From Gordonia sp. UBA5067 (GTDB lineage Bacteria > Actinomycetota > Actinomycetes > Mycobacteriales > Mycobacteriaceae), in the NCBI RefSeq assembly GCF_002414845.1, contig NZ_DIAX01000086.1, positions 792-8,647 of the forward strand: DNA of 7,856 bases, in the 5' to 3' direction. Position 1 is the first letter of the stretch, and the number at the start of each line of letters is the position of its first letter. The notes beneath the pieces are model-generated. The model had not been told where the DNA came from, made no database searches, and saw only the letters and a list, made by a program, of their open reading frames with translations. Below are positions 1 through 4,601 of the stretch, piece after piece. Position numbers and translations under genes: made by a program.

Positions 1-243
1 ATCGGCTACTACGTCATCGGCAACGTGGCACACGCGCTGCACACGCCGCTGATGTCGGTGACGAACGCGATTTCCGGCGTCGTCGTCGTCGGTGCGCTGC
101 TGCAGATCGCCGTCGGCGACGTGGAGCACGCGACGACGATTCGGGTGCTTTCGGCGATTGCGATTCTGGTCGCTTCCATCAACGTATTCGGTGGCTTCGC
201 GGTGACCCGCCGCATGCTCGCCATGTTCAGCAAGGGGGCCTGA
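1..243 (+). CDS. pntAb: NAD(P) transhydrogenase alpha-2 subunit (PntAb), 3' part only
   Basis: The reading frame is open from the first base of the window and ends at TGA 241-243, so the 5' end lies outside. The visible 80 residues contain the conserved block [15 protein letters not shown], a hallmark of the membrane part of the transhydrogenase alpha subunit, then two hydrophobic helices (about residues 24-37 and 50-65 of the visible part) and a short basic tail. In organisms with a split alpha subunit, PntAb is a small membrane protein that forms the proton channel with PntB while PntAa binds NAD(H). The absence of an NAD-binding domain cannot be tested here because the start is missing. 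The gene ends 2 nt before the pntB start, so the two are surely co-transcribed and probably translationally coupled. Identity is firm; only the missing upstream part is uncertain. Confidence 0.95.
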   Translation: MGYYVIGNVAHALHTPLMSVTNAISGVVVVGALLQIAVGDVEHATTIRVLSAIAILVASINVFGGFAVTRRMLAMFSKGA

Positions 244-245
244 GG

Positions 246-1694
246 ATGACGATCGGCATCATTCCCGCCATCACCACCGCGGCCTACATCGTCGCTGCGC
301 TGATGTTCATCCTGTCGCTGGCCGGGTTGTCCAAGCATGAGACCTCCCGCAGCGGTCTGACCTACGGCATCGTCGGGATGGGGCTCGCCCTGGCCGCAAC
401 GATCGCACTGAGCCTTAACCACATGCAGGGGCTCGACGACAAGTGGCTGCCCATCGGGCTGCTGGCCGGCGCCATCGTCGTCGGTGCGCTGATCGGCTTG
501 TGGCGCGCCAAGATTGTCGAGATGACCGGCATGCCCGAACTCATCGCGCTGCTGCACTCCTTCGTCGGTATTGCCGCGGTCCTGATCGGCTGGAACGGTG
601 CACTCGGTGGCTTCCACGGGGAGGGCGTCAACCTGTCCGATGTGCGCACGCTGACCAACGTGCACGAGGCCGAGATCGCGATCGGAATCTTCATCGGTGC
701 GGTGACCTTCACCGGATCGATCGTCGCCAACCTCAAGCTATCGGCGCGGATGAAGTCCTCGCCACTGATGCTGCCGGGCAAGAACTTCATCAACATCGGT
801 GCGCTGCTGTTGTTCGCCGCGCTGACCGTGCTCTACGTCAGCACCGACGGGCACACCGGTGCGCGGCCATGGATCCTGCTGGCGGCGATCACGGTGCTGG
901 CGCTGGCGCTGGGGTGGCACCTCGTCGCGTCGATCGGCGGTGGCGACATGCCCGTCGTGGTATCGATGCTGAACTCCTACTCCGGTTGGGCGGCGGCGGC
1001 GTCGGGCTTCCTGCTCGGCAACGATCTGCTGATCGTGACCGGTGCGCTCGTCGGTTCGTCGGGTGCGTATCTGAGTTACATCATGTGCAAGGCGATGAAC
1101 CGCTCGTTCATCTCCGTCATTGCCGGCGGCTTCGGTATCGCGGCCCCCGCCTCCGATGACACCGATTACGGTGAGCATCGCGAGATTCAGGCCGACGGTG
1201 TGGCCGAGCTGCTGTCGAACGCCTCGTCGGTGATCATCACGCCGGGCTACGGGATGGCGGTCGCCCAGGCGCAGTACCCGGTCGCGGATCTGACGTCGAA
1301 GCTGCGGGCGAAGGGCGTCGACGTCCGATTCGGCATCCATCCCGTCGCGGGCCGGCTCCCCGGGCATATGAATGTGCTGCTCGCCGAAGCGAAGTTGCCG
1401 TATGACATCGTCGAGGAAATGGACGAGATCAACGAGGATTTCGCCGACACCGACGTTGTGCTGGTCATCGGCGCCAACGACACGGTCAATCCCGCTGCGG
1501 CGGAGGATCCGTCGTCGCCGATCGCGGGGATGCCCGTTCTCGAGGTGTGGAACGCCAAGAATGTCATCGTCTTCAAACGCTCGATGGCCGCAGGTTACGC
1601 GGGCGTACAGAACCCGCTGTTCTTCCGCGACAACACGCAAATGCTCTTCGGCGACGCCAAGGATCGCGTAGAGGACATCATCGCAGCGCTGTAG
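246..1694 (+). CDS. pntB: NAD(P) transhydrogenase subunit beta (PntB), complete
   Basis: This 482-residue protein is close to the usual 460-480 of PntB. The enzyme sits in the cytoplasmic membrane and couples proton movement to hydride transfer between NADH and NADP+. Residues 1 to about 300 are a run of hydrophobic helices. They include [11 protein letters not shown], with His104 matching the channel histidine (His91) of E. coli PntB, and the helix [20 protein letters not shown] around 240-259. Residues about 310-482 are the cytosolic NADP(H)-binding domain III, with [12 protein letters not shown] (332-343), [18 protein letters not shown] (365-382), [10 protein letters not shown] (409-418) and the [10 protein letters not shown] loop (444-453). 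ATG 246 is chosen because the AAGGGGG at 232-238 lies 7 nt upstream, inside the end of pntAb. All family landmarks are intact. The 3' end runs directly into a tandem repeat, and no further pnt gene follows. Confidence 0.97.
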   Translation: MTIGIIPAITTAAYIVAALMFILSLAGLSKHETSRSGLTYGIVGMGLALAATIALSLNHMQGLDDKWLPIGLLAGAIVVGALIGLWRAKIVEMTGMPELIALLHSFVGIAAVLIGWNGALGGFHGEGVNLSDVRTLTNVHEAEIAIGIFIGAVTFTGSIVANLKLSARMKSSPLMLPGKNFINIGALLLFAALTVLYVSTDGHTGARPWILLAAITVLALALGWHLVASIGGGDMPVVVSMLNSYSGWAAAASGFLLGNDLLIVTGALVGSSGAYLSYIMCKAMNRSFISVIAGGFGIAAPASDDTDYGEHREIQADGVAELLSNASSVIITPGYGMAVAQAQYPVADLTSKLRAKGVDVRFGIHPVAGRLPGHMNVLLAEAKLPYDIVEEMDEINEDFADTDVVLVIGANDTVNPAAAEDPSSPIAGMPVLEVWNAKNVIVFKRSMAAGYAGVQNPLFFRDNTQMLFGDAKDRVEDIIAAL

Positions 1695-1701
1695 CCGACT
1701 C

Positions 1702-1761
1702 CCCCGCCGAGTGGGCACCTCAACCCCGCCGAGTGGGCACCTCAACCCCGCCGAGTGGGCA
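1702..1761. repeat. 22-bp direct tandem repeat, 2.7 copies, just after pntB
   Basis: Two identical 22-bp units (1702-1723 and 1724-1745) are followed by the first 16 bp of a third (1746-1761). The shared core is CCGCCGAGTGGGCACC. The array starts 8 bp after the pntB stop and lies in non-coding DNA. Each unit could form only a weak hairpin (GTGGG with the CCCGC of the next unit, via one G-U pair), so a role as transcription terminator for the pnt operon is possible but not well supported. A member of a species-specific intergenic repeat family, or a variable-number locus, is the other likely reading. Confidence 0.9.
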
Positions 1762-1786
1762 GTCGGCCAGCCAGGGTTGTTGCTGA

Positions 1787-1798
1787 TCCGATATCGGA
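1787..1798. promoter_or_regulatory. 12-bp perfect palindrome, candidate operator
   Basis: TCCGATATCGGA is self-complementary over all 12 bases. It lies 28 bp upstream of the proposed -10 box (1827-1832) of the YdcF-family gene, just beyond its -35 region, where a dimeric regulator could act. No regulator gene is present in the window and the site is not recognised, so the operator role is inference. A chance palindrome of this length in a 145-bp gap is unlikely but not excluded. Confidence 0.4.
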
Positions 1799-1804
1799 CT
1801 GAAC

Positions 1805-1840
1805 TTCAGCTGTGGCACATACCCCCTACTGTTACGCGTG
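1805..1840 (+). promoter_or_regulatory. Putative leaderless promoter of the YdcF-family gene
   Basis: TACTGT at 1827-1832 fits the actinobacterial -10 pattern TANNNT. A weak -35 candidate, TTCAGC at 1805-1810, sits 16 bp upstream. The in-frame GTG at 1840 begins 7 nt after the last T of the -10 box, where transcription would normally start. No Shine-Dalgarno-like sequence precedes any of the three candidate GTG codons at 1840, 1849 and 1858, which also favours a leaderless message. Confidence 0.5.
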
Positions 1841-2853
1841 TGACTCATGTGAATAGCGTGAAGAAGCGTGTCGCTGTCGGCTTGATGGCGCTCAGTGTCG
1901 CCGCAACCGGTGGCACCGTGCTCGGAAGCATGCCGAACGGTTCCCCCGGCATTGTGCGGACCGCCGACGCCGTCGACGCGCCCGGACTCTACAACAGTGC
2001 GCAGAAGAAGTTCGCCGCGCGTGACATCACCGGTGGACTTGCCGATATCAAGAGCATGCTCGCGCTCACGGCCAACGATCCGGACGCACTGGCGCTGCAG
2101 GCGATCTGGTCCGATCAGGAAGCCGATTCGGCCACCCGCGACGCGGCGCTGCAGAAACTCGGTATGGTCCGAGCGAGTGCTGCTACGCAGGCCCGCGGCC
2201 TCGTCGACGGTGTGACTAGTGCAGCGGCCATCGTGCCGTCGACCTCCCCGGTCAGCGCGCCAGCCGGATCCGCGATCGTCGTCCTCGGCTACGGACTTCG
2301 GCCGAACGGCACGATGGCGCCGGAACTCGTCAAACGCCTCGAAGCCGGCCTGAACGAGGCACAGATGTCGCCGCAGACTCCCATCTTCGTTACCGGCGGT
2401 GTGCCCAAGAAGGGAATCACCGAGGCTGCCGCGATGAAGAAGTGGCTTGTCTCAAAGGGGATCGAGGAGTCGCGCATCACCACCGAGGACAAGTCAACAT
2501 CAACCGTCTCCAATGCGCAGAACACCACTGAACTCCTGCGGGCCCGGGGCATCTCGCAGATCGTTCTGATCACCTCGCCCAACCATATTCGTCGTGGTGC
2601 GGCGAACTTCGCCGGCGCGGGCACCAAGGTCGTCGGCACGGTCACCACGCCGACCGAGTTGAGCCAATACAGCAAACCGCTGACCGGCGCGAGTGTCGCC
2701 GGTATCCGGTACGAGGCCACCCGATCTGCAAGCATCCCGGTGTCCAAGGGTGCGGCCGATATGCTCCCCGATACCGGTCCGGGCATTATTGGTGACCTTG
2801 CCGACAAATTGGTCAAGGAACTGATGAAGAGCGGGTCGTCGGGTCAGAAGTAG
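1840..2853 (+). CDS. Exported YdcF/DUF218 family protein
   Basis: This 337-residue protein, numbered from GTG 1840, has two parts. The N-terminus has a basic start (VKKR, 7-10), a hydrophobic stretch (about 11-29) and a small-residue region ending TADA at 41-44, consistent with a Sec signal peptide or signal anchor. Residues 45-130 look helical and alanine-rich, possibly TPR-like. Residues about 144-275 are a DUF218 (YdcF) domain: SAIVVLGYG (144-152), FVTGG (183-187), EAAAMKKWLVSKGI (195-208), E216 followed by the STSTVSNAQNT stretch (219-229), and LITSPNHIRR (243-252) with His249. DUF218 proteins are envelope-associated; some relatives act in cell-wall or vancomycin-resistance contexts, but the reaction is not established. 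The open frame extends back to 1711, yet that part is only translated tandem repeat. GTG 1858, giving 331 residues, is the main alternative start. It converges with the gene at 2931-3737. Confidence 0.85.
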   Translation: MTHVNSVKKRVAVGLMALSVAATGGTVLGSMPNGSPGIVRTADAVDAPGLYNSAQKKFAARDITGGLADIKSMLALTANDPDALALQAIWSDQEADSATRDAALQKLGMVRASAATQARGLVDGVTSAAAIVPSTSPVSAPAGSAIVVLGYGLRPNGTMAPELVKRLEAGLNEAQMSPQTPIFVTGGVPKKGITEAAAMKKWLVSKGIEESRITTEDKSTSTVSNAQNTTELLRARGISQIVLITSPNHIRRGAANFAGAGTKVVGTVTTPTELSQYSKPLTGASVAGIRYEATRSASIPVSKGAADMLPDTGPGIIGDLADKLVKELMKSGSSGQK

Positions 2854-2869
2854 GTCGACCTGGTTGGGA

Positions 2870-2933
2870 ATGTCACCGTGGTGACAGACCGGGGGAGAAA
2901 CTCCCTCTGGGATGAATCAGGGGAGCATGCTCA
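2870..2933 (-). repeat. Copy A of a 64-bp diverged direct repeat spanning a gene 3' end
   Basis: Read on the minus strand, this segment aligns without gaps to 3787-3850, with 46 of 64 bases identical by hand count. Both copies begin with the TGA stop of a minus-strand gene (TGAG, then GCTCCCCT), continue into a GAGGGAGT hairpin arm and end in CACCACGG....ACAT. Conservation is strongest in the first 15 bases and in the last two thirds; positions 16-26 differ most. Copy A also contains the perfect 10-bp palindrome GAGCATGCTC at 2923-2932. Whether it is a dispersed repeat, a duplicated terminator or an insertion footprint is unknown. Confidence 0.75.
2871..2907. terminator. Two stem-loops between convergent genes, probable bidirectional terminator
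   Basis: TGTCACC GT GGTGACA (2871-2886) is an inverted repeat of 7+2+7. It is followed by GGGAG AAA CTCCC (2893-2905), extendable to 7 pairs with one G-T wobble. They lie 18 bp after the YdcF-family stop and 24 bp beyond the stop of the opposing gene at 2931. There is no T-tract, but terminators lacking one are common in high-GC actinobacteria. Position between converging genes supports the call; termination itself is inferred. Confidence 0.55.
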
Positions 2934-3737
2934 ACAGCGCCGCCGGTCACGGTGCCGGTCGGCGCGGACAAACTCGGCAATGTCTGCCAGGGCGTCGTCC
3001 CAGTGGTGAATCACCATCGCATAGGTCAGGCGGAAGGTCGGCCTGCCGGCGAGTAGGGACTTACGGTCCTGCAGCCGGTCCTTCTCGTATTGCGCCTCGT
3101 CTAACAGGTGGTGCTGCCTGCTGTCGCATTCGATGATGAGTCTGCCGATGGCGAGATCGGAGTGTCCACCGCTCGGTCGCCTCGGCTGGACCTGAACCTT
3201 GTAGCCACGAGCACGGAGCCGCACCCGGGCCAGGGTCTCGGTGCCTGACTGGGCCCGCGGATCACATTTGTCCAGTAGCCGCATCGTCTTCGCATCGACG
3301 ATCCCGGTCAGAGCCGATCGCAGGCCGGCGACCGTCAGGCCGCGTTTGTTCAGTACGGAGTCGGCAGCGACGATGAAGTCCTCGGCAGTCATGCACTTCG
3401 CGGCGCAGGCCAGGGAAAGGGCGATCGAATCCACCGGAGTCGGTACCGGGCGGGGACGTCCGTGGTGACGACAGAACCCGGGGCGGTGTTCGCGCGGGCC
3501 GCGGACGTGAACCTTCGCATAGCCGGGCGGCACCCAGAACCGGTAGAGCTTGAGCGCTGAGGCGCAGGTCAAGGCGCCACCCTGGCGTACCGCTATCACC
3601 ACATGAGGCTCAGCGCCCGGTGTGGCGTACCAGCCGTCGCGCACCCGGGTCAGGAGCCCGAGGCGGACCTGCCGGCGGATTGACGAGTCGTCCTGGCCCA
3701 GGCGCAGCAGTTGCTGTCGGGTATAGACACCGCTCAT
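2931..3737 (-). CDS. AbiEi-like winged-helix / DUF559 (Vsr-like nuclease fold) protein, orphan
   Basis: This is a 268-residue protein. Residues 4-45 (YTRQQLLRLG...I.RQVRLGLLTRVRDGWYATPG) match the winged-helix start of actinobacterial AbiEi-type proteins, the antitoxin family of type IV toxin-antitoxin systems. Residues about 162-255 match DUF559, a compact relative of very-short-patch-repair endonucleases: SGTE (164-167), HSDLAIGRLIIECDS (192-206) with acidic D194, E203 and D205, then HH (209-210) and a DRLQDRKSLLAG helix (220-231). The usual catalytic lysine after E-x is C204-D205, which I believe is common in this subfamily, so nuclease activity is uncertain. No AbiEii-like nucleotidyltransferase toxin is next to it. 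ATG 3737 is the natural start of the domain; upstream AAGTAGGT abuts the ATG, too close for a normal ribosome binding site. The flanking 64-bp repeats suggest an accessory gene. Other possible roles are DNA repair or phage defence. Confidence 0.8.
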   Translation of the reverse strand: MSGVYTRQQLLRLGQDDSSIRRQVRLGLLTRVRDGWYATPGAEPHVVIAVRQGGALTCASALKLYRFWVPPGYAKVHVRGPREHRPGFCRHHGRPRPVPTPVDSIALSLACAAKCMTAEDFIVAADSVLNKRGLTVAGLRSALTGIVDAKTMRLLDKCDPRAQSGTETLARVRLRARGYKVQVQPRRPSGGHSDLAIGRLIIECDSRQHHLLDEAQYEKDRLQDRKSLLAGRPTFRLTYAMVIHHWDDALADIAEFVRADRHRDRRRC

Positions 3738-3786
3738 ACCTACTTAGACGCAGCGCGGGGCGCGTTCGGTTTCCTGCCTGTTGACG

Positions 3787-3850
3787 ATGTGTCCGTGGTG
3801 CACGACCGAGGGAAATACTCCCTCGGTGAGTCGGGAGGGGAGCTTTCTCA
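3787..3850 (-). repeat. Copy B of the 64-bp diverged direct repeat
   Basis: This copy matches 2870-2933 in the same orientation, 917 bp away. Its first three bases (minus strand) are the TGA stop of the metallophosphoesterase gene, exactly as copy A starts with the stop of the AbiEi/DUF559 gene. Several differences between the copies fall in or next to the hairpin. In B the paired arms are fully complementary; in A the pairing is shorter. This suggests selection on structure in B. Confidence 0.75.
3805..3827 (-). terminator. 9-bp perfect stem-loop after the metallophosphoesterase gene
   Basis: The arms ACCGAGGGA (3805-3813) and TCCCTCGGT (3819-3827) are perfectly complementary around a 5-base loop. 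The hairpin starts 20 nt beyond the stop of the minus-strand gene at 3848, at the end of the ligD-phosphoesterase unit and before the AbiEi/DUF559 gene. It has no T-tract. Its position and strength make an actinobacterial-type intrinsic terminator the best reading; an mRNA 3'-end stabiliser is the alternative. Confidence 0.65.
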
Positions 3851-4585
3851 GCCGGGAATTGACCGGAAGTGCGTGATCACGCGCCCGTCGTCGTCGATGA
3901 GATGGAAGGCGACTCCCGCGGGCTGTTCACGGTTGACCACCGAACTGCCCTCGAAGGGCAGGTTCAGTGTCGAGGAAACGCCGGGAGCCAAGACCAGTGG
4001 CCGTCCGTGGAAGGTCGTCGCCGCGGCGCTGTGTGCATGCCCGCAGACGAGCGCCACGATGTTTGGATTGGCGTCGACGACGGCACCGAGGCGTTCGGGG
4101 CTCGACATCATGATCGAATCCATCATCGGCATGCCCAGCGTGACCGGCGGATGATGGAATGCCACGACAACCGGCCCACTCGCGCGGGCCAATTCGGTGG
4201 AGAGCCAATCAATGGTCTCCTCGTCGAGGAACCCGCGACGCTCGCCTGGAAGGGAACTGTCGACAGACAGCAGTGTCACGTCGCCCACGGTGAGCGCCTC
4301 GTTGACCGGCGCAGTGGGATTGGTGCCGGGCCGGAACACGGCGTTGAATGATGGGCGAGCATCATGGTTGCCAACGGTGATCAGGGTGGGCAGGGGGCTG
4401 GTGATGAGCTTGCGGGCCTCAAGCATCTCGTCGGTGCTGGCGCGATCGGTGATGTCGCCGGTCACCAAGAGGGCGTCGATCCCGTCCGACCGCGTGTTGA
4501 TGTAGTCGAAAGCGCTCTCGATGCGGCCCCGGGTGTGATGGTTGCCGTTGACATGCAGGTCCGACAGGTGGGCGATGACGAACAT
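3848..4585 (-). CDS. Class III metallophosphoesterase (CpdA/Rv0805-like)
   Basis: This 245-residue cytosolic enzyme has the full calcineurin-like metal-binding set in order: SDLH (D9, H11), TGDITD (D44), VGNHD (N73, H74), FHHPP (H144 or H145) and CGHAHS (H183, H185). These bind two metal ions that hydrolyse phosphate mono- or diesters. The order and spacing resemble the class III cyclic-nucleotide phosphodiesterases (CpdA, Rv0805, GpdQ) rather than Mre11/SbcD nucleases. The substrate cannot be read from sequence: cAMP, other cyclic nucleotides, glycerophosphodiesters and nucleic-acid ends are all open. ATG 4585 is supported by a perfect AGGAGG 10 nt upstream that overlaps the ligD stop codon. 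The gap to ligD is 14 nt, so the two share a message. A strong hairpin follows the stop. Confidence 0.9.
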   Translation of the reverse strand: MFVIAHLSDLHVNGNHHTRGRIESAFDYINTRSDGIDALLVTGDITDRASTDEMLEARKLITSPLPTLITVGNHDARPSFNAVFRPGTNPTAPVNEALTVGDVTLLSVDSSLPGERRGFLDEETIDWLSTELARASGPVVVAFHHPPVTLGMPMMDSIMMSSPERLGAVVDANPNIVALVCGHAHSAAATTFHGRPLVLAPGVSSTLNLPFEGSSVVNREQPAGVAFHLIDDDGRVITHFRSIPG

Positions 4586-4595
4586 CGGACTGCCG

Positions 4596-4601
4596 CCTCC
4601 T
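4596..4601 (-). promoter_or_regulatory. Ribosome binding site overlapping the ligD stop
   Basis: On the minus strand AGGAGG occupies 4601 down to 4596, overlapping two bases of the ligD TAG stop and leaving a 10-nt spacer before ATG 4585. It is the strongest Shine-Dalgarno match seen in the window. It fixes the phosphoesterase start and suggests that ribosomes ending ligD can reinitiate on the next gene. Confidence 0.85.

Noticed and set aside
9..665. 218-codon open frame on the minus strand
   Set aside because: It spans the pntAb-pntB junction in antisense and gives a Gln/Asp/Gly-rich translation without recognisable motifs.
738..1745. 335-codon open frame on the minus strand
   Set aside because: It lies opposite pntB, whose domains are unmistakable. 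Its translation is Arg/Asp/His-rich low-complexity sequence, typical of antisense frames in high-GC coding DNA.
1702..1761. Possible CRISPR array
   Set aside because: The 22-bp units are directly joined with no spacers and no cas genes are present, so it is a simple tandem repeat.
2931..3737. Complete type IV toxin-antitoxin system
   Set aside because: Only the AbiEi-like part is present. The upstream neighbour is a metallophosphoesterase and the downstream one a YdcF-family gene; neither resembles the AbiEii toxin.
3711..4154. 147-codon plus-strand frame covering the gap at 3738-3847
   Set aside because: Most of it is antisense to the metallophosphoesterase, and the rest covers the repeat and hairpin. 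No ribosome binding site or domain supports it.
3848..4585. Mre11/SbcD nuclease working with LigD
   Set aside because: At 245 residues it lacks the SbcD capping region and has no SbcC partner nearby. Its motif spacing fits class III phosphodiesterases better.
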